Shown here: positions 12,112 through 20,472 of the stretch, piece after piece | How positions within the stretch are numbered: the stretch's first letter is position 1 | How the letters are laid out: each line of letters begins with the position of its first letter | Source: Undibacter mobilis | Lineage (GTDB): Bacteria; Pseudomonadota; Alphaproteobacteria; Rhizobiales; Xanthobacteraceae | DNA length: 64,000 nucleotides | Assembly: GCF_003367195.1 (NCBI RefSeq) | Contig: NZ_QRGO01000001.1 | Coordinates: 978,501 to 1,042,500 of the forward strand | Direction: 5' to 3' | Notes under the pieces: generated by a model | Seen by the model: only the letters and a program-made list of their open reading frames with translations | Databases searched by the model: none | Told to the model about the DNA's origin: nothing | Made by a program: the position numbers and the translations under genes

Positions 12112-13599
12112 TCAGAACAGATCGAGGTATTCGCGCTGCTCCCAAGGAGTGACCAGTAGCGGGTCGGCGGCGTGGGCAGGCTCTTCCTTCTCGAAACGCT
12201 CGCGCTCGGCGTCCTTGATATGGGTGTAGTAGTCGATGAAGCCGGCGCCGAAATTCCGGCGGAAGACATCATCCGCCCGCAACGCAGTGACCGCCTCGCC
12301 CAGCGACTTCGGCAGCAGCGCGGCCGCGGTTTCATATGGCGTATCGGCGGAAGCGCCAGGATCGATCCGGTTCGCGATACCGTCGAGACCGGCGTAGATC
12401 TGCGACGCCATATAGAGATAAGGATTCGCCGACGGTTCGCCGACGCGGTTCTCCAAATGCATCGATGACGCCCCGGCATCGCCAAGCAGCCGCATCATCA
12501 CACCGCGATTGTCGCGCGCCCAGATGGCGCGGTCCGGCGCCAGCGAATAAGACCGGTAGCGCTTGTAGCCGTTGACTGTCGGCGTGGTGAAGGCCGCCGC
12601 GGCACGGGCGTGGATTAAAAGACCGCCGAGATAGTACTGGCCGAGACCGGACAGGCCATCGGGATCGACGAAGGCGTTCCGCTTCGATTTACGCTCGATC
12701 AGCGACTGATGCAGATGCCAGCCGCTCGACATCACGTTGGGCAGGCCAGGCCGGCACATGAAGCTGGCAAGATAGCCATGGCGCCGCGCGATCTGCTTCA
12801 CCGCCGCGCGAAACAGGATCATCGTATCGGCTGCTTCCAGACCTGTCTGGGGACGGAAGGTGAATTCAATCTGGCTCGGCCCCAGTTCCAGCTCGACCGA
12901 GCGCAGCGGCAGCCCGAGCTGCTCAATGCCATGGCGCAGGATTTCGACCGCCGGATCGACCATGTCGAAGCGGGACTCGGTGAGATACTGGTAGCCTTGG
13001 CTGAGCAGGCTGACCTGCGGCGCCTGTGGCGGCCACGTCGCCGCTTCCGGTGTCAGCTTCGCATCGTCGAGCTTGAACAGATGAAACTCGACCTCGAGTC
13101 CGGCGAGGAAATCGTAGCCGGCCTTGGCAAGCGAGGTGAGCGCGTCGCGATAGATGGCGCGCGTCGAGAACGGCACCGGCGCGCCATTGGCAAAATAGAT
13201 GTCGCACAACATCCAGCCGGTCTTGTTCGCCCACGGCAGCACGCGGAACGTCGTCGGATCGGCGATCATGACGAAATCGGCGCCGCCCTGCATCTCGGCC
13301 ATGCCGAAGCCGCCGCCGGCGGTAAACACCGGAAACACGCTTTTATGCGCGGTATCCTTGGCCAAGAGCGTCGAGGTCATATTGACGCCGTTCTGCATGG
13401 CGCTGGCGGCTTCGGCCGCCACCAGCGTCTTGCCGCGCAGCACGCCGTGCTGATCGGCGAACGAGAAGCGAACCACCTCGAGCTTGTTCGCCTTGATGGC
13501 GCGCTCGACCTCGGCCGCCGCCTTCGCTTGCGTATCCGACCACAGGCCATGACGGGAGACGAAGGCGCCCGGTAATGTGTGAGATTTACGCGGCGGCAT
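12112..13599 (-). CDS. Glutamine synthetase family protein (gamma-glutamyl-amine ligase-like)
   Basis: 495 residues. It carries the glutamine synthetase catalytic fold: FLAGLEVEFHLF and QIEFTF (metal-binding glutamates), GWHLHQSL (counterpart of the GS MHVHQS region), APDRAIWARDNRG, and ENRVGEPSANPYLYMA. The N-terminus lacks the DxRFxD signature of housekeeping GlnA, pointing to the diverged group that ligates glutamate to amines (PuuA, IpuC, AtdA1-like). The substrate is unknown. It lies downstream of a Rieske oxygenase gene on the same strand, with a palindromic repeat between them. The start codon abuts that repeat. Confidence 0.88.
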   Translation of the reverse strand: MPPRKSHTLPGAFVSRHGLWSDTQAKAAAEVERAIKANKLEVVRFSFADQHGVLRGKTLVAAEAASAMQNGVNMTSTLLAKDTAHKSVFPVFTAGGGFGMAEMQGGADFVMIADPTTFRVLPWANKTGWMLCDIYFANGAPVPFSTRAIYRDALTSLAKAGYDFLAGLEVEFHLFKLDDAKLTPEAATWPPQAPQVSLLSQGYQYLTESRFDMVDPAVEILRHGIEQLGLPLRSVELELGPSQIEFTFRPQTGLEAADTMILFRAAVKQIARRHGYLASFMCRPGLPNVMSSGWHLHQSLIERKSKRNAFVDPDGLSGLGQYYLGGLLIHARAAAAFTTPTVNGYKRYRSYSLAPDRAIWARDNRGVMMRLLGDAGASSMHLENRVGEPSANPYLYMASQIYAGLDGIANRIDPGASADTPYETAAALLPKSLGEAVTALRADDVFRRNFGAGFIDYYTHIKDAERERFEKEEPAHAADPLLVTPWEQREYLDLF

Positions 13600-13607
13600 C
13601 GCACACC

Positions 13608-13711
13608 GTCATTCCGGGGCGCCCCGTCAGGGCCGGACCCGGAATCCAGATGCAAACTCCGCGTACTCGTCTGGATTCCGGGTTCACGCCTTCAGCGTGC
13701 CCCGGAATGAC
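13608..13711. repeat. Palindromic intergenic repeat, family C variant
   Basis: Two inverted half-elements with matching ends GTCATTCCGGGGC (13608) and GCCCCGGAATGAC (to 13711), each half closing with GGATTCCGGGT or its inverse around the CCAGA...TCTGG centre. The GTCAT-hairpin-ATCCAG / CTGGAT-hairpin-ATGAC layout is shared with the copies at 22769, 34605 and 42513, although the hairpin sequence differs. Confidence 0.75.
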
Positions 13712-13725
13712 TGGCCATCGCATTC

Positions 13726-15033
13726 TCATGCCTTCCAGCTCATCGCTTCGCGCTTTTGCGCTTCGGAACGCTGGTAATAGCCCTTCCAGTCATCGACCGG
13801 GCCGATGCCATCGATGGCCAGCGGACCGGTAATGCTGGCCGCTTCTTTCTCGTCAACGACAAGGATCGGCTTCTCACCCTTGCCGGATTTTTCGAGCGAC
13901 TGTCGCAACAGCTTGCGATAGGCGATGATTGCCTTGTCCGACGTGCCGAGATGTTCCTGCGTGCGGTCCTGGATCGTGCCCATGGATTCGCAAGCCCACT
14001 GGTCATGCACGTTGATGTCGGCGCCCATGCCGGTATAGGTCTCGCTCTCCTGTTCGTGCGGATCGAAACCGTAGTCGTTGCTCTTGTTGCGGTTCGGGAT
14101 GTAGTCCGGCAACTGATAGAGCTCGAGGCGCTGGTTGCGCATCGTATCTTTATCCACCGCCTTACCGAACGACGTGAAGATCGCATACCAATAGTGCTTG
14201 GTATCGTCGATCGGCACATGCCACTGCGAGATCGTCATCTCGCGACTCATTGGAATCATGAAGGCGTTGGGGAAGACGAGATTGGTGACGCGCACATGGG
14301 TGGAGGCGTCGCTGATCTGCCGCAGCGTCACGATGCGGAAACCGTAATCCGTTTCATCGACCTCGATACGCGGCCGCGTGACCTCGCGCATGATCTGCGT
14401 CATCGGCATGTCCGCGTCCTTGGTGTTATCGCGGAACATCTTGCCGTAGCCCTTCGTCGGGTCTTCGTCGTGGAAGAAGCGATGCAGGAACGAGGTGTGA
14501 ACCGGATCGATGCCGACTTCGAGCGACTGCAGCCAGTTGCAATCGATCATGCCCTTGAACGCGAAAGTGTGGCTGTCGGGCGCAACGAAACAGTCGAAAT
14601 GCGGAAAGGCCGGCGGCTCGCCATCGCCGAGATACGCGAACAGAATGCCGCTCTTCTCGACCACCGGATAAGCCTTCTGTTTGATATTGGCGCAGAGATT
14701 GCTGTTGTCCGGTTCGGCCGGCGTTTCGAGGCATTTGCCGTTCACATCGAACAGCCAGCCATGAAAGGCGCAGCGCAGGCCGCCGTTCTCAAGGCGGCCG
14801 AAAGCGAGATCCGTGCCGCGGTGCGGGCAGTGGCGGCCGACGAGGCCGTAGCGGCCCTGGTCGTCCTTGAAGATCACGAGGTCTTCGCCGAATAGCCGCA
14901 CCGGCTTGATCGGGCGATTGCCCTTGAGCTCGTCCACCAACGCCGCGGGCTGCCAATACTGCCGCATCAGACGTCCGGCCGGCGTGCCCGGTCCGGTGCG
15001 GGTGATGAGATCGTTCTGTTCGGCGCTCAGCAT
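13726..15033 (-). CDS. Rieske [2Fe-2S] aromatic-ring-hydroxylating oxygenase, alpha subunit
   Basis: 435 residues. The N-terminal Rieske domain binds the cluster through C69-P-H71 and C88-x2-H91 (CPHRGTDL ... CAFHGW). The catalytic domain has the mononuclear-iron motif GIDPVHTSFLH with H179 and H184 and the bridging D176. The layout resembles class IA phthalate-dioxygenase/vanillate-demethylase type enzymes, which take electrons from a separate reductase. No reductase gene is nearby. The substrate cannot be deduced. Upstream of the GS-like gene, it may hydroxylate an aromatic amine or its glutamylated form, which is an inference. Confidence 0.9.
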   Translation of the reverse strand: MLSAEQNDLITRTGPGTPAGRLMRQYWQPAALVDELKGNRPIKPVRLFGEDLVIFKDDQGRYGLVGRHCPHRGTDLAFGRLENGGLRCAFHGWLFDVNGKCLETPAEPDNSNLCANIKQKAYPVVEKSGILFAYLGDGEPPAFPHFDCFVAPDSHTFAFKGMIDCNWLQSLEVGIDPVHTSFLHRFFHDEDPTKGYGKMFRDNTKDADMPMTQIMREVTRPRIEVDETDYGFRIVTLRQISDASTHVRVTNLVFPNAFMIPMSREMTISQWHVPIDDTKHYWYAIFTSFGKAVDKDTMRNQRLELYQLPDYIPNRNKSNDYGFDPHEQESETYTGMGADINVHDQWACESMGTIQDRTQEHLGTSDKAIIAYRKLLRQSLEKSGKGEKPILVVDEKEAASITGPLAIDGIGPVDDWKGYYQRSEAQKREAMSWKA

Positions 15034-15159
15034 GGTGGCTTCCCCTCGTGTCTTTTGCGTCCGCAGCCGGCGTCGCGAAGGTTCGCGCGCCGACCGTCGA
15101 TTTCGCTTTGGACTTATTCGATCACAGACCGGGGAAATGAAAAAGAGATCCGGCCATGA

Positions 15160-15185
15160 AAAAGCCGGCGCTAAGGCCGGCTTTT
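15160..15185 (-). terminator. Terminator for the gene at 15211
   Basis: Stem AAAGCCGGC (161-169 of this kilobase) / GCCGGCTTT (176-184) with an A/T tract on both sides, so it could stop transcription from either strand. It lies about 25 bases past the stop of the minus-strand gene. Confidence 0.65.
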
Positions 15186-15210
15186 CTCGACGTCGGAATT
15201 ATCTTTCGTA

Positions 15211-15576
15211 TCAGCTGGCGCGGACGGCGATGCCATGATCGAGGCGACGACGCCAGGCGCTCTGGCGCAGGCTCGTCAGGCTTCTCGCGGCCGTCTTGGC
15301 CTCGGCGCGGCTCGCCGTGGCATAAGTGCGATATTCGAGATCGTTGACGCGCGACACCAAAGGCTGCTTGCCGAACAGGCGGGCGAAAGCGCTGACGCCG
15401 CCATTCACCTTGAGTTCGGAGATCGCATTGGCAACGTTGCTGGTGGAGCCGAAAGCGACAACGCGGCCCGTCATCGTATGCCGCACTTCATAGACGCCCG
15501 GCCCGATCGGCGCTTCAACGACGCCGCCCGATTGTGCATCGGGGAACCGCTTCCACGCACTCCAACTCTGTACCAT
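15211..15576 (-). CDS. GIY-YIG-like protein, probably catalytically inactive
   Basis: 121 residues. The middle carries PGVYEV, VAFGSTSN and, further on, LEYRTYATASRAEAK. This resembles the GIY-YIG core (GIYxI ... YIGxTxN ... E in a late helix). The second motif reads AFG instead of YIG, and the arginine that normally follows TxNLxxR is absent (TSNVANAI). It may be a nucleic-acid-binding relic or a repurposed domain. It stands alone with its own terminator, and a CRP-like palindrome lies 136 bases upstream of the start. The family assignment is by motif only. Confidence 0.6.
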   Translation of the reverse strand: MVQSWSAWKRFPDAQSGGVVEAPIGPGVYEVRHTMTGRVVAFGSTSNVANAISELKVNGGVSAFARLFGKQPLVSRVNDLEYRTYATASRAEAKTAARSLTSLRQSAWRRRLDHGIAVRAS

Positions 15577-15711
15577 CTTCGTAAGCCCTTACCCGGGAGA
15601 AATCCGTATTCAGAACGCACGACGTAAGCATTAGTTGCGCGCGGTCAACTCGGGGATGTTGATAAATACCTGCTATGCGCCGCTGTTTAGCCCAGTCGGC
15701 CGTCACATCCG

Positions 15712-15727
15712 CGTGACGGCGGTCACA
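15712..15727 (-). promoter_or_regulatory. CRP-like operator upstream of the GIY-YIG-like gene
   Basis: CGTGACGGCGGTCACA, an inverted repeat GTGAC/GTCAC differing from the two perfect boxes at 46911 and 47341 in one outer base and the centre. On the minus strand a weak TAAACA lies about 29 bases from its centre, near the spacing expected for a class II activator site. Confidence 0.35.
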
Positions 15728-15800
15728 GATTTGCGTTTTTACGGGACAGACCGACGCCGCTTGAGGCATGCCCGTAAAATAAGCAACGCCAACGAACCGG

Positions 15801-16664
15801 CTAACGTCCCGGCATCACTAAGATTTTAGGCTTTATTGGCAATGTCGTCTTGGAAATGACCGTCGATGGTATTTCCAGCACTTCGATCTCCCATTCCTGG
15901 CGCATGCGCGTGAGGAAGCGGTCGAGCGAGTGCCCGCTGAAGTAGTGCATCGGGATCAGCAGCGGCGCTTTCAGCGCGTGCAGCACCTCGATCATGCCAT
16001 CGAGATCGAGCGTGTAACTGCCATCGACGGGCACCATCACCACATCGACGCGGCCCATCTCATCGAGCTGCGCCTGCGTCAGCGTGTGATGCAGATGACC
16101 CAGATGCGCGATGCACAGATTGGCGATTTCGAAAATGAAAATCGAATTGCCATGACGCTCGGTTTCGCCACCGCCCCAGGTGCGGATGTTGGTCGGCACG
16201 TTGCGCACGCGCACGTCCTTGAAGGTCATGTCGATGCGCGCGGGCCGCTCCTGACCGGCCCAGCCACGCAACACATGAGGAATACGCGGATCGGGACGAT
16301 CGGTGTAATGCGTCGAATGGGCATGGTTCATCGTGATGATGTCCGGCAGCACATTCGGACGAATGTAGTCGTTGTAGTCCGTGGCGATGCGGACGAGCTG
16401 CGGACTTTCAAGCAGGAAAGTCGCGTGGCCGACAAAAGTGATGCGCACCTGATCGGCCGCCAGCGCGGCGAGCTGCAGCAACGCCGGATCGAACGAGGCG
16501 CGGCGGAACACCGGCGAACGTGACGCCACCAGCCCCGGGCAGTTCTCACGCATTTCCGGCTTGGCCGGCTGCGCCGGAGAGGCGCCTTGCGCCAGGGCCT
16601 GACCGCTGAAACCGGCGGCCAATCCTGCCGCGAGCAGCGCGATCCTCAGAGTCGTGCTTCCCAT
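15801..16664 (-). CDS. Exported metallo-beta-lactamase-fold protein with altered metal motif
   Basis: 287 residues from the ATG at 16664. The first about 25 residues are a signal peptide (LRIALLAAGLAAGFSGQALAQ). The fold is shown by VRITFVGHATFLLES, then NHAHSTHYTD where HxHxDH is expected (H114, H116, H119, with Asp replaced by T118), then HLGHLHH, PVDGSY and IPMHYF. It belongs with UlaG-type MBL hydrolases by outline. The missing Asp would weaken the second metal site. The substrate is unknown. A longer start at 16694 is possible, but the signal peptide favours 16664. Confidence 0.8.
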   Translation of the reverse strand: MGSTTLRIALLAAGLAAGFSGQALAQGASPAQPAKPEMRENCPGLVASRSPVFRRASFDPALLQLAALAADQVRITFVGHATFLLESPQLVRIATDYNDYIRPNVLPDIITMNHAHSTHYTDRPDPRIPHVLRGWAGQERPARIDMTFKDVRVRNVPTNIRTWGGGETERHGNSIFIFEIANLCIAHLGHLHHTLTQAQLDEMGRVDVVMVPVDGSYTLDLDGMIEVLHALKAPLLIPMHYFSGHSLDRFLTRMRQEWEIEVLEIPSTVISKTTLPIKPKILVMPGR

Positions 16665-16801
16665 GTCCGACCGACCATGTCTCACCGACCGCACTCATCC
16701 GGCAGCGGGAAATCTGACACGGTTCGGACAAGGCCGCCACCGGCCTCACGGTAAAATGAAGCGGCGGTTGGTCGCCAGTGGACGCAGGTTCTTCGCCGCG
16801 A

Positions 16802-17785
16802 TCAGAAGGAGCGGCGGTCCTGCATCGACACGATGATGCCCTTGGGGGTCGTCACCACCCAGCGGCCGTCGAGGCGACGGATCGATTCCACCGGCCCGAG
16901 GCCGGGCAGCGGCGCACCAGGAACCACCTGATAAATGTCGCCGTAACGGCCCTCGACATAGACATAGCCATTGCGCGCACCGCGCACCGACCAGTCGCTC
17001 ACGACGGGCAGGCGCGGCGCCTGGCTCTGCGCCATCGCAGCACGCGGCGCCGGCTTCGGCGTCGGCACATCGGCAAAGATCGCCGACGGTGCGGCGGGCA
17101 TTGTCTGCGGCGGCGAGATCGAGCCGGTGACGTCGGCCTGATCTTTCTTCAAGCGCTCGTTGATACGCTCATTGATCTTGTCGCTGATCCTCTTTTCGAG
17201 GCTCGCGGTCTGCGTCTGCGTCGTCTTGGTGGAGGCTTCGAGACTGGCTTTCAGCGTCGTCAGCTCCTTGGCCATTTTGGCCATGGACTGCTGCATCACC
17301 TTCTTTTCTTCCTGAGCGGCTACATCGACTTTCGGCGCATCGTTGAAACGGCCGATGGCATAGGTGCCGGCGATGGCGCCAAAGCCGGCGGCAAGTGTCA
17401 CCGCCGCGGCAAGCCGCATGGCGCGCCAGTGGCGCGGCTTGAGAAATGCGCGCGGGCGCGGTTCTTCAACCTCAAGCGGTTCGAACGGTGGTGCCTCGCT
17501 GAAGTTGCGCGGCACCAGCACCAGCGCATTGAGCGCCTCGCGCCGGGCGGTTTCGACTTCCGGCTCGGCCTTCGGTTCGATCTTTTCTTCTTCGATGGCG
17601 ACCGGCTCGCTCACGGCCGGCGAGATCGACGGCGAGTCGACCTCGGGCAGATCGCCCGGGATCTTCGCATTCGTCTTGGCCGTCGCCTCGGCCGTTGGCT
17701 CAGCGCCGGCGGCAGGCGGCAACAGGCCGCGATCGTCACCCTTATGTTCGAAATCTTTGCGCTCGAACTCGTTGGGGTCGGCCAT
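16802..17785 (-). CDS. Single-pass membrane protein with coiled coil (hypothetical)
   Basis: 327 residues. The N-terminal about 120 are acidic and proline-rich, presumably cytoplasmic. One transmembrane helix follows at about 122-145 (MRLAAAVTLAAGFGAIAGTYAI). Next is a coiled coil of about 60 residues (MQQSMAKMAKELTTLKASLE...), a proline-rich linker, and a folded C-terminal module with YVYVEGRYGDIYQVVPG and LPGLGPVESI, a pattern met in cell-envelope proteins of Rhizobiales. It probably acts in the periplasm. Function unknown. Confidence 0.75.
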   Translation of the reverse strand: MADPNEFERKDFEHKGDDRGLLPPAAGAEPTAEATAKTNAKIPGDLPEVDSPSISPAVSEPVAIEEEKIEPKAEPEVETARREALNALVLVPRNFSEAPPFEPLEVEEPRPRAFLKPRHWRAMRLAAAVTLAAGFGAIAGTYAIGRFNDAPKVDVAAQEEKKVMQQSMAKMAKELTTLKASLEASTKTTQTQTASLEKRISDKINERINERLKKDQADVTGSISPPQTMPAAPSAIFADVPTPKPAPRAAMAQSQAPRLPVVSDWSVRGARNGYVYVEGRYGDIYQVVPGAPLPGLGPVESIRRLDGRWVVTTPKGIIVSMQDRRSF

Positions 17786-17882
17786 GGGATTGCTCCGGGC
17801 AGGTGTTCACCAATCGGTAACCCTTCATGGTTACCAATTGGTTACCGGAGCATTCAGGAAGCAGTGCAGCTCGGCCGCAGGC

Positions 17883-18884
17883 CTACAGAACGAGGCCGTT
17901 TTCCGCCGCCAGTGCCTGCAGCGACACTGCCGGGCGGGCGCCCATGTGCTGGATGACCTCGGACGCCGCCAGCGCGCCCAGCTTCGCCGACGTCTTGTTG
18001 TCCTTGCCGCGCGCGAGGCCGGAAAGGAAGCCGGCGGCGAACAGATCGCCCGCGCCCGTCACATCGACCACATTGGCAACGCGCATGGCCTCGACCGCTT
18101 CGGTGCGGTCCGGCGTCACCACCACGCAACCCTTTTCGCTGCGCGTCACCACGGCCAACTTCGCATCCTTCTGCAACGCCACCGCGGCGGTCGCGAAATC
18201 GGACGTCTGGTAAAGGCTATGCAGCTCGTGCTCGTTGGCGAACACAATGTCGACGGTGCCCTTGCGAATCAGATCGAGGAATTCGCCGCGATAGCGATCG
18301 ACGCAGAACGAGTCCGACAACGTGAGCGCGACCTTGCGGCCGGCCTTGTGCGCGATGCCCGCAGCCTTGACGAAGGCTTCCTTGGCGTGCGGCGGATCCC
18401 ACAGATAGCCTTCGAGATAGACGACCGCGGCTGCCGCGATCATGTCCTCGTCGATATCGGCAGGCGTCAGGTCCTGCGCGGCGCCGAGATAAGTGTTCAT
18501 GGTGCGCTCGCCATCCGGCGTCACCATGATGTAGCAGCGCGCCGTCGAGGGGCCGTGGGTTGCCGGCTTGGTCTCGAAAGCGACGCGCGCAGCGCGGATA
18601 TCGTGCGCAAAGGCCTTCCCGAGCGGGTCGTCCTTCACCTTGCCGACGAAGGCCGCCTTGCAGCCGAAGGACGCGACACCGACGATCGTGTTGGCCGCGG
18701 AGCCGCCCGAGGCTTCCGTCGCCGGGCCCATGGCGTCGTAGATCTTGGCGGCGCGCGCCTCGTCGATCAGCGCCATGCCGCCTTTGTGCATCCCCTGCGC
18801 TACCAGGAAATCGTCCTCGGCGCGGGCAATCACGTCGACAATGGCGTTGCCGATGCCGAGAACGTCGTAGCGGGGAGCGGTCAT
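17883..18884 (-). CDS. Adenosine kinase, PfkB/ribokinase family
   Basis: 333 residues. It shows PfkB family features: N-terminal YDVLGIGNAIVDV, GGSAANTIVGVASFG (substrate-lid region), and the C-terminal signature VDVTGAGDLFAAGFLSG with catalytic Asp and the GAGD anion hole. Length and the LGAAQDLTP region resemble the adenosine kinases of alphaproteobacteria, which phosphorylate adenosine to AMP for purine salvage. Ribokinase or fructokinase activity cannot be excluded by motif alone. Followed on the same strand by the membrane-protein gene at 16802. Confidence 0.85.
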   Translation of the reverse strand: MTAPRYDVLGIGNAIVDVIARAEDDFLVAQGMHKGGMALIDEARAAKIYDAMGPATEASGGSAANTIVGVASFGCKAAFVGKVKDDPLGKAFAHDIRAARVAFETKPATHGPSTARCYIMVTPDGERTMNTYLGAAQDLTPADIDEDMIAAAAVVYLEGYLWDPPHAKEAFVKAAGIAHKAGRKVALTLSDSFCVDRYRGEFLDLIRKGTVDIVFANEHELHSLYQTSDFATAAVALQKDAKLAVVTRSEKGCVVVTPDRTEAVEAMRVANVVDVTGAGDLFAAGFLSGLARGKDNKTSAKLGALAASEVIQHMGARPAVSLQALAAENGLVL

Positions 18885-18963
18885 GCGATACCTCGTTTGA
18901 TAAAATCGCGCGCACTATAGCGGCGGGTGACGAGGTGGCAATGCGTGGGCGAGCGGCGGGCCG

Positions 18964-19080
18964 CTAGTGCGGCGGGGGCAGCCTGTTCAGCACTTCCAGA
19001 CTCCACCACAGGAAGTAGCCGCCGATCAGGATGCCGAGGGCCACCTTCACCAGCTGGATGATCAGTTCGTCTTTTGTCAT
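18964..19080 (-). CDS. 38-residue single-pass membrane protein
   Basis: Short gene starting MTKDELIIQLVKVALG at 19080, preceded by a strong GGAAGGA ribosome-binding site seven bases away. It has one hydrophobic helix (VALGILIGGYFLWWSLEVL) and a proline-rich tail ending PPPH. It lies 79 bases from the adenosine kinase start on the same strand. The good ribosome-binding site and sharp membrane helix support it as real; the longer frame extending to 19305 has no such support. Function unknown. Confidence 0.65.
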   Translation of the reverse strand: MTKDELIIQLVKVALGILIGGYFLWWSLEVLNRLPPPH

Positions 19081-19243
19081 CTGAATTCCTTCCGATCGCA
19101 GCCGCGCCGCCTGTAACCTCGCCCCGTCGAAGCGGCGCGCCCCGTTTGATAATCCTCTGCGCCGCCTTGGCAACCCGGCCGGGGTTGCGCCCCAAACGCC
19201 GTTATGCGATGTGGCCCGCCATAATCTGCCCGGAGCAAGGTCC

Positions 19244-20278
19244 ATGTCGTTCAAGGAATTGGTGTTTTCCGGCGTGCAGCCGACTGGCAATTTGCACCTC
19301 GGCAACTACCTCGGCGCCATCACGAAATTCGTGACGCTGCAGGAGACCCACGACTGCATCTATTGCGTCGTCGACATGCATGCGATCACGGTATGGCAGG
19401 ACCCGGCGGAGCTGACCCGCAACACCCGCGAAGTCACCGCGGCCTTCATCGCCGCCGGCATCGACCCGAAGAAAAACATCGTCTTCAACCAAAGCCAGGT
19501 GACCGGGCACGCCGAGCTCGCCTGGGTGTTCAACTGCGTCGCCCGCATGGGCTGGCTCAACCGCATGACGCAGTTCAAGGAAAAGGCGGGCAAGGACCGC
19601 GAGAACGCGTCGGTCGGCCTCTACGTTTATCCGAACCTGATGGCGGCCGACATTCTCGTCTATCGCGCCACGCATGTGCCGGTCGGCGAAGACCAGAAGC
19701 AGCACCTCGAACTGGCGCGCGATATCGCGCAGAAATTCAACAACGACTACGGCGATTCGATTCGCGGCCGCGGCTTCGGCGACGTGTTCTTTCCGCTGCC
19801 GGAGCCGATCATCCAGGGCCCGGCGACGCGCGTCATGAGCCTGCGCGATGGCTCGAAGAAGATGTCGAAGTCGGAGCCGTCCGATTACTCGCGCATCAAC
19901 CTCACCGACGATGCCGACGCCATCGCGCAGAAGATCCGCAAGGCCAAGACCGACCCGGAGCCTCTGCCGAGCGAATTGAAAGGGCTGGAGTCGCGGCCCG
20001 AAGCCGACAACCTCGTCGGTATCTTCGCCGCGCTCGATCACAAGACCAAGGCCGACGTGCTGCGCGACTACGGCGGCGCGCAGTTCTCGAACTTCAAATC
20101 GGCGCTGGTCGATCTCGCAGTGACCAAGCTCGGACCGATCGGCGGCGAAATGAAGAAGCTGGTGCAGGACCCGGCGCATATCGACGCCATCCTCGCCGAC
20201 GGCTCGGAACGCGCCGCGAAAATCGCCGACGAAAACATGAAAGCCGTCAAGGATATCGTCGGCTTCGTGCGGCGATAA
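19244..20278 (+). CDS. trpS: Tryptophanyl-tRNA synthetase
   Basis: 344 residues from ATG 19244. It is a class I aminoacyl-tRNA synthetase that charges tRNA-Trp. The HIGH-equivalent is [13 protein letters not shown] (about 15-27) and the KMSKS loop appears as [21 protein letters not shown] is the diagnostic N-terminal region. The length fits bacterial TrpRS (about 330-350). An upstream in-frame ATG at 19211 would add 11 unconserved residues. A GCAACCC/GGGTTGC hairpin (19170-19188) lies in the upstream gap. Confidence 0.96.
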   Translation: MSFKELVFSGVQPTGNLHLGNYLGAITKFVTLQETHDCIYCVVDMHAITVWQDPAELTRNTREVTAAFIAAGIDPKKNIVFNQSQVTGHAELAWVFNCVARMGWLNRMTQFKEKAGKDRENASVGLYVYPNLMAADILVYRATHVPVGEDQKQHLELARDIAQKFNNDYGDSIRGRGFGDVFFPLPEPIIQGPATRVMSLRDGSKKMSKSEPSDYSRINLTDDADAIAQKIRKAKTDPEPLPSELKGLESRPEADNLVGIFAALDHKTKADVLRDYGGAQFSNFKSALVDLAVTKLGPIGGEMKKLVQDPAHIDAILADGSERAAKIADENMKAVKDIVGFVRR

Positions 20279-20437
20279 CAGCCGGCCGCCATATACGCTG
20301 CGTAAAATGCGAGCAATACCGCAAACAAGCCAGGCTTGTGGTGCGATGGCGCGGCATGGCAGCATGAGAGGCTTGTGCGTCCGACATTGAGCCATACACA
20401 AGAGCCTAAACGTCCTTGTGTCTCCGACATCCACTTT

Positions 20438-20453
20438 GCCGACATTTGTCGGC
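20438..20453 (+). promoter_or_regulatory. Perfect palindrome upstream of the universal stress gene
   Basis: GCCGACATTTGTCGGC, arms of 7 bases around TT, 20 bases before the next start codon. A looser ACACAAG...CTTGTGT pair (about 20395-20421) precedes it. It could be an operator or an mRNA hairpin; there is no T-run. Confidence 0.35.
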
Positions 20454-20472
20454 GAACGCGTAAGGAGCCCCG

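Noticed and set aside
16778..17956. 392-codon plus-strand frame over the membrane coiled-coil gene
   Set aside because: The minus-strand frame has a clear domain pattern with one membrane helix and coiled coil; the plus-strand frame is His/Arg-rich shadow.
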